64,000 nucleotides of DNA from Ollibium composti (GTDB lineage Bacteria; Pseudomonadota; Alphaproteobacteria; Rhizobiales; Rhizobiaceae): positions 248,001 through 312,000 of the forward strand of contig NZ_SSNY01000004.1 of assembly GCF_004801285.1 (NCBI RefSeq), read 5' to 3'. A model generated the notes under the pieces. The model was not told the DNA's origin. It ran no database searches and worked only from the letters and a program-made list of their open reading frames with translations. Each line of letters starts with the position of its first letter. Positions within the stretch are counted from its first letter, which is position 1. The position numbers and the translations under genes were made by a program. Shown here one piece after another: positions 7,193 to 16,228 of this stretch.

Positions 7193-8112
7193 TTGATCCA
7201 CCGTTCGCTGCGCGCCCTCAGCCAGATATAGATGCCGTTGGCGATGCCGGTGACGACGATCATGCCGAACGCCAGCGCATAGCCCAGATGCGGGTCCTGC
7301 AGCACGTCGCCACGGATCTGCGCGAACAGCAGGATGGGTACGATCGACAGCGAGCTTCCCGTCAGCGCATAGGCAGTGGCGACCGCGCCGAAGGAATTCG
7401 CAAACAGCAGCGCGAAGGTGCCGAGCAGGCTCGGCCACAGGATCGGAAAGGCCACGATACGCCAGTACTGGAAGCCGGAAGCGCCCAGTATGGCGGCCGC
7501 CTCGCGCCATTCGCGGCGCATGCCGTCGAGCGCCGGCGTGATGATGAGGATGGCGAGCGGTATCTGGAAGAAAAGGTAGGTCAGCGTCAGGCCGCCGAAA
7601 CTGAGCAGGTTGAAGCCGAGGCCATAGATGTTGATCCCGAACCAGTCGCGCAGGATCAGCGTCACCAGCCCCAGCCTTCCGAAGGTCGCCAGGAAGGCGA
7701 AGGCCAGCGGCACGCCGGCGAAATTGGAGGCGACCCCGGAAAATGTCAGCAGGGGCGAACGGATCCAGCCGGGCAGGCCGCCGAGCACGAATGCCCAGGC
7801 GACGAGAAAGCCGAAGCCGCAGCCGAGCAGCGCGGAAGCGAGGCTGATGCGGATCGATATCCAGTAGGCCGAAAGGATCGACGGCTGGAACAGGTTCGCG
7901 ATGTTGGCGAGGGTGAACCCGCCTTCATTGGTCTGGAAGCTGCCGACGACGATCTTCATCGTCGGCAGGATCAGGAACAGCAGCGCGAACAGGAGAAACG
8001 GCATGACGCCGAGCCATGCGAACGACATCCGCCGTCCGCTGCCCGACGCATATGCGACCGGGGCCGGGCTTGTCGTTTCGCTCGTCGATGAAGTCATCCG
8101 CCGCCGTTTCAT
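7189..8112 (-). CDS. ABC transporter permease (first)
   Basis: This 307-aa membrane protein has a polar N-terminal tail of about 30 residues and then six or so hydrophobic segments, starting FAWLGVMPFLLFALLFLILP. The EAA loop lies in REAAAILGASGFQYWRIVAFP. It pairs with the next permease to form the channel of a PotB/PotC-like importer. A strong hairpin separates it from the binding-protein gene upstream, which usually lowers permease expression relative to the binding protein. It overlaps the next gene by four bases. Confidence 0.94.
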   Translation of the reverse strand: MKRRRMTSSTSETTSPAPVAYASGSGRRMSFAWLGVMPFLLFALLFLILPTMKIVVGSFQTNEGGFTLANIANLFQPSILSAYWISIRISLASALLGCGFGFLVAWAFVLGGLPGWIRSPLLTFSGVASNFAGVPLAFAFLATFGRLGLVTLILRDWFGINIYGLGFNLLSFGGLTLTYLFFQIPLAILIITPALDGMRREWREAAAILGASGFQYWRIVAFPILWPSLLGTFALLFANSFGAVATAYALTGSSLSIVPILLFAQIRGDVLQDPHLGYALAFGMIVVTGIANGIYIWLRARSERWIK

Positions 8113-8116
8113 TCAC

Positions 8117-8148
8117 ACGGGTGCGGCACCGCGATGGGCCGCACCCGT
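8117..8148 (-). other. Intercistronic hairpin between binding protein and permease genes
   Basis: ACGGGTGCGGC (8117-8127) pairs perfectly with GCCGCACCCGT (8138-8148) around a 10-base loop, in the 47-base gap between the two genes. No U-run follows on the minus strand. Such hairpins commonly protect the upstream binding-protein mRNA and attenuate the downstream permeases, as between malE and malF. Confidence 0.7.
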
Positions 8149-8159
8149 TTCTTGCCGGA

Positions 8160-9260
8160 TTACTGGACGTTGGCGCCCACGACGCTGTCCCACCCGCCGG
8201 TGACGGCGGTCTTGTTGGCGTCCTGCTCCTCGAGCGAGGGGAAGATCGCCTGCTTGTAGAGGTCGGCCGCCGGTAGCTTGTCGAGGATTTCCTGCGGCAC
8301 CTTGCCGTCCGCGACCAGTTTGTTGAAGCGTGCCGGGTGGCAATAACCCTTCAGGAAGCCGAGCTGGCCTTCGTCGGAATAGATGTATTCCATCCACAAT
8401 TTGGCGGCGTTCGGGTGCGGCGCATAGGCGCTGATCGCCTGCGCATAGACGCCGGCCAGGACGCCGGACTTCGGCACCACAACCTCGACCGGCGGGTTGC
8501 CGTTCAGCGTGTCGCGATCGGCCAGCGCGTTGTAGTCCCAGCGGATGACGATCGGCGTAGTGCCCTGCGCCAACGACGCGGCCTTGCCGATGACGGGCAC
8601 GAAATTGCCGGCGTCGTTGAGCTTCTTGAAGAAGTCCAGGCCGGCCTGCGGCGCCTTGGCGGCATCGCCGCCGGAAGTGGCCAGGCCAGCCGCATAGACC
8701 GACAGGATCGCCTGGTTGGCGGCGCGCGGGTCACCCGCCAGGGCGACGCTGTTGGCGTATTCGGGCTTCAGGAGGTCCGCCCAGTCCTGCGGCACGTTCT
8801 TGACGATGTCCTTGTTCACCTCGAAGGACAGCACGCCGTAATAGCCGCCGTACCAGTGGCCTTCCGGATCCTTGTTCTCGATCTCGTCGAAGGTCTCGAC
8901 CTTGTAGGGCAGGAACAGGCCTTCCTTGGTCGCCGCCGGGCCGAACGCCAGGCCGACGTCGACCATGTCGGGAGCCTGCGGGCCCTTGTTGTCCTTGTTG
9001 GCCTTGATCGCCTCGATCTCGTCGGCCGAGCCGGCGTCGGGGTTGAGTTCGTTGAGCTTGATTTCCGGATACTTGGCCTTGAAGCCGTTCAGGATTCCTT
9101 CCCATCCGCACCAGTCGTGCGGCAGGGCGATCGGCGAAAACATGCCTTCGGCCTTGGCCGCGGCGATGAGTTCCGCCGACGGTTCGGCATAGGAAAACGC
9201 GGTGGTCGCCAGGAAGGCGACGGCTGAAAGGGAAAGGACCTTCCCTGTTACTCTCGACAT
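8160..9260 (-). CDS. ABC transporter extracellular solute-binding protein (family 1/6)
   Basis: This 366-aa periplasmic protein captures the substrate for the downstream permeases. A signal peptide spans about residues 1-25 (TGKVLSLSAVAFLATTAFSYAEP). The mature part, with PDAGSADEIEAIKANKDNKG and PDMVDVG, resembles the spermidine/putrescine, iron(III) or 2-aminoethylphosphonate group of binding proteins. ATG 9260 follows GGAGGG; the 20 extra residues of the longer frame are not signal-like. It is first in its ABC operon and shares the strand with the alcohol dehydrogenase operon upstream, so it could serve the same pathway. The ligand cannot be read from sequence. Confidence 0.93.
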   Translation of the reverse strand: MSRVTGKVLSLSAVAFLATTAFSYAEPSAELIAAAKAEGMFSPIALPHDWCGWEGILNGFKAKYPEIKLNELNPDAGSADEIEAIKANKDNKGPQAPDMVDVGLAFGPAATKEGLFLPYKVETFDEIENKDPEGHWYGGYYGVLSFEVNKDIVKNVPQDWADLLKPEYANSVALAGDPRAANQAILSVYAAGLATSGGDAAKAPQAGLDFFKKLNDAGNFVPVIGKAASLAQGTTPIVIRWDYNALADRDTLNGNPPVEVVVPKSGVLAGVYAQAISAYAPHPNAAKLWMEYIYSDEGQLGFLKGYCHPARFNKLVADGKVPQEILDKLPAADLYKQAIFPSLEEQDANKTAVTGGWDSVVGANVQ

Positions 9261-9363
9261 TGTATTCCCTCCATTGAACTGGCGCTGTTGGACGCCTGCG
9301 ATCCGGTATTGCCGTTGCATGACAGTCCGATGAAGAAGGGACCGCCCCGCGCCCAGAAAGACG

Positions 9364-9380
9364 AAAAGTTAACTACTTTT
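9364..9380. promoter_or_regulatory. Possible operator upstream of the ABC importer
   Basis: AAAAGT (9364-9369) and ACTTTT (9375-9380) form an inverted repeat around TAACT, about 105 bases before the binding-protein start, in an otherwise featureless 243-base gap. The minus-strand sequence just before it also forms a GGCGCC/GGCGCC hairpin. It could be a repressor site. No regulator gene adjoins it. Confidence 0.3.
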
Positions 9381-9503
9381 GCCAGGCGCCTGCAATCGGC
9401 GCCCCTTTCATTTCCCGGCTAATCTTTTCCTCCTTCCCCTCGTGGTTTTTCAGGGCTGCGGCCCGCCGAAACCGACGGGCGCAGAAACCCGGCGGCGCCC
9501 GGC

Positions 9504-10670
9504 CTATCCGTTCAGGGCGCTCTCCAGCAGCGACAGCGCCGCCTTCTTGGTCAGCTTGACCGGATTGCCGCCGGCGGTCGGATCGACCACCGCCATGTCG
9601 GCGATCAGCGTCTTGCGCTTCTTGTCCATCTCCAGCCCCTTGATGAGGCCGGGCAGCGCATGCGGCACCTTGAGTTCCTTGCGCAGCTTCATCACCGCCT
9701 TGGCGAAGCCGTCGAAGCCTCCCTTGATGCCGCAATAGGCGGCGAGCCGGTCGATCTTCTCCTCCACCGCATCGCGGTTGAAGGCGAGCACGTAGGGCAT
9801 GAACACGGCGTTGGTCATGCCGTGATGGGTATCGTAGAGCGCGCCGATCGGATGCGACAGCGAGTGGATGGCGCCGAGCCCCTTCTGGAAGGCGGTGGCG
9901 CCCATCGCGGCGGCCGACATCATGTGGGCGCGGGCGACGAGGTCCTTGCCATTGGCAAAAGCCTTCGGCAGGTTCTCGAACACCAGGCGGATGCCTTCCA
10001 CGGCGATGCCGTCGGCCATCGGATGATAGCCCGGTGCGCAATAGGCTTCGAGGCAATGCGCCAGCGCGTCCATGCCGGTTCCGGCGGTGATGAAGGCCGG
10101 CATGCCAACCGACAGTTCCGGATCGGCGATGACGATCTCGGGCAGCATCTTCGGATGGAAGATCACCTTCTTGGTATGGCTGGCCTCATGCGTGATGACG
10201 CCGGCACGGCCGACTTCCGAGCCGGTTCCGGCGGTGGTCGGCACGGCGACGATCGGCACGATCTTCGTCGCGTCGGCGCGCGTCCACCAGTCGCCGATAT
10301 CCTCGAAGTCCCACACCGGCCGCGTCTGCCCGGCCTGGAAGGCGATCAGCTTGCCGAGGTCGAGCGCCGAGCCGCCGCCGAAGGCGATGACGCCGTCATG
10401 CTTGCCCTTCCTGAAGACTTCAATGCCGGCGGTGAGGTTGGATTCCACCGGGTTCGGCTTGACGTCGGAAAAGACGCCGTAGGGAATTTTCGCGTCGTCG
10501 AGGATCTTCAGCGTCGAGGCCACGACCGGCAGTTTCGCCAGTCCCGGATCGGTGACGAACAGCGGCCGCTTGATGCCGGTGGCGGCCAGCGCGTCGGGCA
10601 GTTCCTTGATGCGGCCGGCGCCGAAGCGGACGGTGGTCGGGTAGTTCCATTTGGAGACGAGGGTGGTCAT
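9504..10670 (-). CDS. Iron-containing alcohol dehydrogenase
   Basis: This 388-aa NAD(P)-dependent group III alcohol dehydrogenase has the dinucleotide-binding segment FGGGSALDLGK (about 100-110) and VPTTAGTGSEV. The metal site lies in GTGMDALAHCLEAYC and in SLSHPIGALYDTHHGM, where the histidines bind Fe2+. It interconverts an alcohol and an aldehyde. It is the last gene of a six-to-seven-gene minus-strand operon behind an aldehyde dehydrogenase and a glutamine-synthetase-like ligase, so it probably oxidises the hydroxyl of an amino-alcohol or its glutamyl conjugate. Downstream hairpin-rich sequence (around 9430-9490) may end the transcript. Confidence 0.93.
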   Translation of the reverse strand: MTTLVSKWNYPTTVRFGAGRIKELPDALAATGIKRPLFVTDPGLAKLPVVASTLKILDDAKIPYGVFSDVKPNPVESNLTAGIEVFRKGKHDGVIAFGGGSALDLGKLIAFQAGQTRPVWDFEDIGDWWTRADATKIVPIVAVPTTAGTGSEVGRAGVITHEASHTKKVIFHPKMLPEIVIADPELSVGMPAFITAGTGMDALAHCLEAYCAPGYHPMADGIAVEGIRLVFENLPKAFANGKDLVARAHMMSAAAMGATAFQKGLGAIHSLSHPIGALYDTHHGMTNAVFMPYVLAFNRDAVEEKIDRLAAYCGIKGGFDGFAKAVMKLRKELKVPHALPGLIKGLEMDKKRKTLIADMAVVDPTAGGNPVKLTKKAALSLLESALNG

Positions 10671-10689
10671 TTCTTTTGCTTTCGGAAGA

Positions 10690-12075
10690 TCAGATGGTTT
10701 CGCGCAGGTGATAGCTTTTCGGCCGGGTCAGGTTGTCGTAGCCGATCTGGCTGAGACCCGCGCCCTTGCCGGTGTCTTTCACGCCGGTCCACACCAGCGC
10801 CGGGTCGAGATAGTCGCAGCGGTTCATGAACACGGTGCCGGTCTCGACCCGATCGCCGATGGCGACGGCATGATCGGTGTCGCGCGTCCAGATCGAGGCC
10901 GTCAGGCCATAGGGAGAATCGTTCATCAGCGCGATGGCCTCCTCGTCGTTGCGCACCTTCATGATGCCGACGATGGGGCCGAAACTCTCCTCGCGCATCA
11001 CCGACATCTGGTGGTCGACATTGGTCAGCACTTCGGGCGCGATATAGGGCGAGCCAGCAACGTCCTTATCCACCTTCATGTTGATATGCGCCGCAGCACC
11101 CTTGCGCAGCGCTTCGGCCTTCTGCTCACGGATCAGGTCGGCGAAGCGCGCCTGCGCCATCGGCCCCATGGTGGTCGCCTGCTCCAGCGGGTTGCCGACG
11201 ACATAGTTCTTCGTCTCGGCGATGAAGCCGTGGACGAAGTCGTCATAGACCTTCTCGTGCACATAGACGCGCTCGATGCCGCAGCAGCACTGGCCGGAGT
11301 TGAAGAAGGCGCCGTCGACGAGGTTGGCGATGGCGTGGTCGAGCTTGGCATCGGGCAGCACATAGGCCGGGTCCTTGCCGCCCAGCTCCAGCCCGAGCGT
11401 CATGAAGGTGCCAGCCGCCGCCTTTTCGATGGCGCGCCCGCCGGCGACCGAGCCGGTGAAGTTGACGTGGTCGATTTTTCCGCTGCCGAGCAGCTTCTCC
11501 GTCTGCGCGTGGTTGAGCACCACGTTCTGGAACACGCCCTTGGGCAGGCCGGCCTTCTCAAAGGCCTGGGCGAAGCGCTCGCCGACCAGCAGCGTCTGCG
11601 CGGCGTGTTTCAGGATCACGGTGGAGCCCGCCATCAGCGCCGGCACGATGGTGTTGACGGCCGTGAGGTAGGGATAGTTCCACGGCGCGATGACCATGAC
11701 GACGCCGAGCGGGTCCTTCTTCACATAGCGGCGGAAGCCGTCCTTCGGGTTCGATGCAGGCACCGGCGCCAGCGCCTTCTCGGCGATCTCGACCATATAC
11801 TGGGTGCGTTCCTTGACGCCGCCGAACTCGCCACCGTAGCGCACCGGCCGGCCCATCTGCCAGGCGATCTCCGGCACGATCTCGTCGGTCATGGCAACCA
11901 GCGCCTCCAGCATGGCGAGCATGTACTGGCCGCGCTTGGCGATCGGCACCTGCGCCCAGTCGGCCTGCGCGGCTCGCGCCTTTTCCACGGCGGCATTGAC
12001 CTGCTGGTCTGTCGCGACCGGTCGTTCGGCATAGATCGAACCGTCGACGGGGGATTTGAGTTTGATGGTTTCCAA
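10690..12075 (-). CDS. Aldehyde dehydrogenase family protein
   Basis: This 461-aa NAD(P)-dependent enzyme oxidises an aldehyde to its acid. Family marks are APWNYPYLTAVN (cofactor and oxyanion Asn), FTGSVAGGRAI, the general base Glu in LELGGKDPAYV, and the catalytic Cys in SGQCCCGIERVYV. The start is unusual: TTG at 12075 with GGAG about nine bases before it; no ATG gives a full-length N-terminus. It follows a 43-bp inverted repeat that separates it from the ligase gene. Its place between the ligase and the alcohol dehydrogenase suggests action on a gamma-glutamyl aminoaldehyde, as PuuC does in putrescine breakdown. Confidence 0.93.
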   Translation of the reverse strand: METIKLKSPVDGSIYAERPVATDQQVNAAVEKARAAQADWAQVPIAKRGQYMLAMLEALVAMTDEIVPEIAWQMGRPVRYGGEFGGVKERTQYMVEIAEKALAPVPASNPKDGFRRYVKKDPLGVVMVIAPWNYPYLTAVNTIVPALMAGSTVILKHAAQTLLVGERFAQAFEKAGLPKGVFQNVVLNHAQTEKLLGSGKIDHVNFTGSVAGGRAIEKAAAGTFMTLGLELGGKDPAYVLPDAKLDHAIANLVDGAFFNSGQCCCGIERVYVHEKVYDDFVHGFIAETKNYVVGNPLEQATTMGPMAQARFADLIREQKAEALRKGAAAHINMKVDKDVAGSPYIAPEVLTNVDHQMSVMREESFGPIVGIMKVRNDEEAIALMNDSPYGLTASIWTRDTDHAVAIGDRVETGTVFMNRCDYLDPALVWTGVKDTGKGAGLSQIGYDNLTRPKSYHLRETI

Positions 12076-12112
12076 GATAACCGACTCCAGTTCAAGATTC
12101 CGTTCGTCCGTA

Positions 12113-12244
12113 GTGCGTCCTTCGAGGCTCGCTTCGCTCGCACCTCAGGATGAGGACCGTTTGTGCGGGGCCTGCGAAAGTGAAGTCGGGCAAACCACCT
12201 CCCTCATCCTGAGGTGCGAGCGAAGCGAGCCTCGAAGGACGCAC
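12113..12244. repeat. Large perfect inverted repeat (43-bp arms)
   Basis: The arms 12113-12155 and 12202-12244 are exact reverse complements. They start GTGCGTCCTTCGAGGCTCGC and end CGAGCCTCGAAGGACGCAC, and enclose a 46-base loop. The whole sits in the 177-base gap between the ligase and aldehyde dehydrogenase genes. Such palindromes are typical of repeated intergenic elements in Mesorhizobium-like genomes. In the transcript it would form a very stable stem that could block exonucleases or dampen expression of the genes behind it. Confidence 0.9.
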
Positions 12245-12252
12245 CACATTCG

Positions 12253-13623
12253 TCAATACCGCTCGAAGCCGCGATGCAGTTCCCAGTCGGTGATGCGGCG
12301 GTCGTATTCCATCTGCTCCCAGCGCGCATTGTGGACATAATGCTCGACCACGTCTTCGCCGAGTGCCGCCTTCATCATCTTCGATTTGGCGAAGGCCTCG
12401 GTGGCGTCGCGCAGCGTCTTGGGAATTTCCGGCAGCCTTGCGGCCTGGTAGGCGTCGCCGACGAACGGCTTCTGCAGTTCCAGCTTCTCGTCGATGCCGG
12501 CCAGCCCCGCCGCGATCAGCGCCGCGAAAGCCAGATAGGGGTTCAGATCCGCGCCGCCGATGCGGCACTCCATGCGGATGCCCTTGGTGCCCTCGCCGCA
12601 GAGCCGGAATCCGGCGGTGCGGTTGTCTTCGCTCCACATGATCTTGGTCGGTGCGAAGGTGCCGGACTGGAAGCGCTTGTAGGAGTTTATGTAAGGAGCC
12701 AGAAGCAGCGTGAATTCCTTGGCATACTTCAGTTGCCCGGCGCTCCACTGCTGCCCAAGCTTCGACAGCGTCCAGGGCTGGCTCTTGTCGAAGAATAGCG
12801 GCGTCTTGCCATCCTTGCTCCACAACGAGTTGTGGATGTGGCTGGAATTGCCGGCCAGCCCGTAATTGTACTTGGCCATGAAGGAGACGGCCTTGCCCTC
12901 GGCGTCGGCTATCTCCTTGGCGCCGTTCTTGAGGACGGTGTGGCGATCCGCCATGTCGAGCGCTTCGGCATAGCGCACGTTGATCTCTTCCTGCCCCGGC
13001 CCCCATTCGCCCTTCGAGTTCTCGATGGGAATGCCGGCCGCCTGCATATCGTTGCGCAGGCGGCGCATATAGCCTTCTTCCTTGGTGGTGATGCCGATCA
13101 GGTAGTCGCCGATATAGGGCGAGGCGGTTTCAAGGTTCTGCCAGTGCTTGGCGCGCGCTGACCGATAGGTTTCCGAGAACAGGTAGAATTCCAGCTCGGA
13201 CGCGAAATAGCCCATGTAGCCGCGCTCGGTCAGCCGCGCGATCTGCTTCTTGAGGATGGCGCGCGGCGAATGCGGCAGGTCGCCATGGGTGTGGTGGTCG
13301 AGAAGATCGCACAGCACCATCGCCGTCTTCTCGAGCCACGGCACCGACCTCAGCGTGGCGAGGTCCGGCTTGACGACGAAGTCGCCGTAGCCTTTCTGCC
13401 AGGAAGCGGCCTTGTAGCCGGGCACCGGCTCCATATCGATGTCGTTGGCGAGCAGGTAGTTGCACCCATGCGTCTCGTCATGGGCGGAATCGACGAAATA
13501 CTGCGCCAGGAAGCGCTTGCCGATGAGTCGTCCCTGCATGTCGACGGCACAGGCCAGAACCGTGTCGATCTCTCCCGCCGACACTGCCTTCTTCAACTGA
13601 TCGAACGAGAGATTTCCGGCCAT
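12253..13623 (-). CDS. Glutamine synthetase family protein (gamma-glutamyl-amine ligase candidate)
   Basis: This 456-aa member of the GS superfamily forms a gamma-amide bond between glutamate and an amine using ATP. The catalytic domain shows FASELEFYLFSE (metal Glu), GQEEINVRYAEAL, AGNSSHIHNSLW (ATP/ammonium loop) and APTKIMWSEDNRTAGFR with GMECRIGGADLNPYLA-like metal and phosphate sites. No adenylylation-type C-terminal extension is seen. The GSHxHxSL context and the neighbours (aldehyde and alcohol dehydrogenases, TRAP carrier) argue for a PuuA/IpuC-like gamma-glutamylamide synthetase rather than the housekeeping GlnA. The amine partner is unknown. Confidence 0.9.
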   Translation of the reverse strand: MAGNLSFDQLKKAVSAGEIDTVLACAVDMQGRLIGKRFLAQYFVDSAHDETHGCNYLLANDIDMEPVPGYKAASWQKGYGDFVVKPDLATLRSVPWLEKTAMVLCDLLDHHTHGDLPHSPRAILKKQIARLTERGYMGYFASELEFYLFSETYRSARAKHWQNLETASPYIGDYLIGITTKEEGYMRRLRNDMQAAGIPIENSKGEWGPGQEEINVRYAEALDMADRHTVLKNGAKEIADAEGKAVSFMAKYNYGLAGNSSHIHNSLWSKDGKTPLFFDKSQPWTLSKLGQQWSAGQLKYAKEFTLLLAPYINSYKRFQSGTFAPTKIMWSEDNRTAGFRLCGEGTKGIRMECRIGGADLNPYLAFAALIAAGLAGIDEKLELQKPFVGDAYQAARLPEIPKTLRDATEAFAKSKMMKAALGEDVVEHYVHNARWEQMEYDRRITDWELHRGFERY

Positions 13624-13712
13624 TCTTTTCGCACTCCGCCCCTTTGGGCCTGAATTTCAAACGATGCCCGGCCGCCGGAATGGCGGCCGGACGGGTAATC
13701 AATATCCCGCTC

Positions 13713-14777
13713 TCACGCGTAGCGGTAGGGCGGTCCGGCTTTGATCATCGACTGGTTGTACTTCTTGATGATCTCGACGACCTTGGCCGAACGCGGGCTC
13801 TGGCCGGCCACTTCGTCCCAGAACTTCGAGGCTTCGTCCTCGACCTGCTTCCAGTCGGATTCGGGGATCGAGGTGAGTTCCAGCTTGCCCTCGTTGCGGT
13901 ACTTGGCCTCGCCCGCCCAGTACCAGTGCTGGCGGTAGTAGTGCGAGGTGTCGATGGACATCATGAAGAGCTGCTGGAGATGCTCCGGCACCGCCTTCCA
14001 CTTCTCGGTGTTGACGAAGTAGGAGCCGGCCCAGGCGCCCGACAGCGGGTTGGTCAGGAAGTATTTCAACACGTCCGCCCAACCGACGGTGTGCATCTCG
14101 GTGATGCCGCACCAGCAAACGCCGTCCAGCTCGCCCGTCTGGATCGCCGGCTCGACGTCCTCGTAAGGTAGCGACACCGGCACGACGCCGAATTTCGACA
14201 GGAACTGGCCGCCGGTCGGGAAGGTGTAGACACGCAGGCCTTTCAGGTCCGCCACAGACTTGATCGGCTTTGTGGTGCCGAAGTTGCACGGATCCCATGC
14301 GCCGGTCGATAGCCAGGTGACGCCGGGGATCTCGGCATAGGCCTCCTCCCAGACTTCCTTCAGCCCGTGCCAATGCCACAGCGCCGGCACGTCGAGCGAA
14401 TAGCGCGAGGCGAGCGGGAAATAGGCGCCGAACACCTTGACGTCCACCGGAGCCGCGGCCGAGTCATCGTCGCTCTGCGCGGCGTCGATGGTGCCCGACT
14501 GCACGGCGCGGAACAGTTCGCCCTGCGGCACGAGCTGGTCGGCCGTGTACATCTCGATTTCCATCTCGCCATGCGCGGCCTTGTTGAAGGCGTCGACGCC
14601 GACCTTGCACACATGCTCGGCCAGTGCCGGGCCTGCATAGGTCTGCAGGCGCCATTTGATCGGAGCCTGCGCCTTCACGTAGGGCGTCGCCAGCGCGGTC
14701 GCGCCGACCGCGCCGGCGCCTGTCAGGATGGATTTGCGCAGGAAATCGCGTTTGTTGATCGTGCTTTTCTCGGTCAT
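13713..14777 (-). CDS. TRAP transporter substrate-binding protein (DctP family)
   Basis: This 354-aa periplasmic receptor has an N-terminus with lysine, arginine and a long Ala/Gly core (KRDFLRKSILTGAGAVGATA) that suggests export, possibly by Tat. The mature domain contains WRLQTYAGPALAEHV, ADLKGLRVYTFPTGG and the conserved Arg region for a ligand carboxylate. A Trp/His-rich pocket (LWHWHGLKEVWEEAY) points to the FcbT-like DctP subgroup that binds larger or aromatic or amide ligands. It follows dctQ and dctM in the same operon. The ligand is inferred to feed the GS-like pathway encoded next. Confidence 0.94.
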   Translation of the reverse strand: MTEKSTINKRDFLRKSILTGAGAVGATALATPYVKAQAPIKWRLQTYAGPALAEHVCKVGVDAFNKAAHGEMEIEMYTADQLVPQGELFRAVQSGTIDAAQSDDDSAAAPVDVKVFGAYFPLASRYSLDVPALWHWHGLKEVWEEAYAEIPGVTWLSTGAWDPCNFGTTKPIKSVADLKGLRVYTFPTGGQFLSKFGVVPVSLPYEDVEPAIQTGELDGVCWCGITEMHTVGWADVLKYFLTNPLSGAWAGSYFVNTEKWKAVPEHLQQLFMMSIDTSHYYRQHWYWAGEAKYRNEGKLELTSIPESDWKQVEDEASKFWDEVAGQSPRSAKVVEIIKKYNQSMIKAGPPYRYA

Positions 14778-14902
14778 CTCACAAGTCTCCCATCAGTCGA
14801 TATTGGATTTCGAATGGAGGCGGGATGCCCGCCCCCCGGCACGTCTGTCTGTTCTCCATCGTCCCCCTTCTTATGATTTTTCACCGTGTCTGCGTTCGTT
14901 CC

Positions 14903-16228
14903 CTACCGCCCCGAAAAGTATTCGGGCAGCCACATTGCGATCTGCGGAAAGATCATGATCAGGATCAGCGACAGCACCATCAGGAAGAAGAACGGCACGA
15001 TGGACCTGTAGATGTCCATCAGCGAAACCTCGGGCGGCGCCATCGCCCGCATCAGGAACAGGTTGTAGCCGAAGGGCGGCGTTATGTACGCGATCTGGCA
15101 GGTGATGGTGTAGAGGATGCCGAACCAGACCGGGTTGAAGCCGAGGCTTTTCACCAGCGGGATGTAGAGCGGGGCGACGATGACCAGCATGGCGGTATCG
15201 TCGAGGAACATGCCCATGACGATGAAGGACAGCAGCATCAGGCTGAGAACCGTCCACGGCGAGAATTCCCAGGTGTCGATGAGCAGCGTCTTGACCGCCT
15301 TGACCGCACCCAGCCCGTCATAGACCGACGAGAAGCACAGCGCGCCGAGGATGATCCACATGAACATGCACGAGATGCCCAGCGTGTTGCGCGTGGAGTC
15401 CTCGAATACCTTTCTGTTCAGGTTGCCGGCCCACCAGGCTGCGGCCGTGGCGAGCAGCGCGCCGACAGCCGAGCTTTCGACGAGGCTGGTCGTGCCCGAC
15501 ATGAACAGGCCCATCATGATGAAGAAGATGGCGAGCGGCAGGATGCCCTGCCTGAGCAATTGGAACTTCTCCGCGCGCGTGATCTGCGCGCGCTCCTCCG
15601 CCGGCAGCGCCGGGCCGATATCGGGCTGCACCAGACAGCGGATATAGACATAGGCACCGAAGATCACCGCCATCAGAAGGCCCGGCCCGACGCCCGCCAG
15701 CCACAGGTCGAGCACCGGCTGGCGCGCGATCATGGCGTAGAGCACCAGAACCACGCTCGGTGGAATGAGGATGCCGAGCGACGATCCGGCCTGGATGACG
15801 CCGGTGACCATCACCTTGTCGTAGCCGTGGCGCAGAAGCTGCGGCAGCGCGATGGTGGCGCCGATCGCCATGCCTGCCACCGACAGCCCGTTCAGCGCCG
15901 CGATCAGCACCATCAGCCCGATGGTGCCCAGCGCCAGACCACCGCGCACCGGCCCGAACCAGACATGGAACATGCGGTAGAGGCCGGTGGCGATGCCGGA
16001 TTCCGACAGCATGTAACCCATGAAGATAAAGAACGGCACGGTGATCAGGGGATACCAGTTCAACACCTGGAACGAGGCGTTGAACGGCATCTCGAAAGCG
16101 CCCTCGCCCCACAGCCAAAGGGCAGCCGCCGAACCAACGAAGCCGATCACGCCGAAGACGCGCTGCCCGGTGAACAAAAGCACCATCATGGTGCCGAACA
16201 TGAAGAGCGTGATGAATTCCGAACTCAT
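14903..16228 (-). CDS. TRAP transporter large permease (DctM family)
   Basis: This 441-aa transporter with about 12 hydrophobic segments couples sodium gradient energy to import. It has the typical DctM features MSSEFITLFMFGTMMVLLFTG at the start, PFFIFMGYMLSESG, and LGILIPPSVVLVLYAMI, plus TPPFGYNLFL near the C-terminus. ATG 16228 overlaps the stop of the small permease in ATGA. It acts with the DctQ and DctP proteins of the same operon. A small GGCGGG/CCCGCC hairpin (around 14820) lies in the gap before the binding-protein gene. Confidence 0.95.
   Translation of the reverse strand: MSSEFITLFMFGTMMVLLFTGQRVFGVIGFVGSAAALWLWGEGAFEMPFNASFQVLNWYPLITVPFFIFMGYMLSESGIATGLYRMFHVWFGPVRGGLALGTIGLMVLIAALNGLSVAGMAIGATIALPQLLRHGYDKVMVTGVIQAGSSLGILIPPSVVLVLYAMIARQPVLDLWLAGVGPGLLMAVIFGAYVYIRCLVQPDIGPALPAEERAQITRAEKFQLLRQGILPLAIFFIMMGLFMSGTTSLVESSAVGALLATAAAWWAGNLNRKVFEDSTRNTLGISCMFMWIILGALCFSSVYDGLGAVKAVKTLLIDTWEFSPWTVLSLMLLSFIVMGMFLDDTAMLVIVAPLYIPLVKSLGFNPVWFGILYTITCQIAYITPPFGYNLFLMRAMAPPEVSLMDIYRSIVPFFFLMVLSLILIMIFPQIAMWLPEYFSGR

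Noticed and set aside
9373..9503. Short leader-like frame ending MKGAPIAGAWQK before the ABC importer
   Set aside because: No ribosome site close to the ATG, no amino acid bias and no conserved structure linked to it; probably chance.
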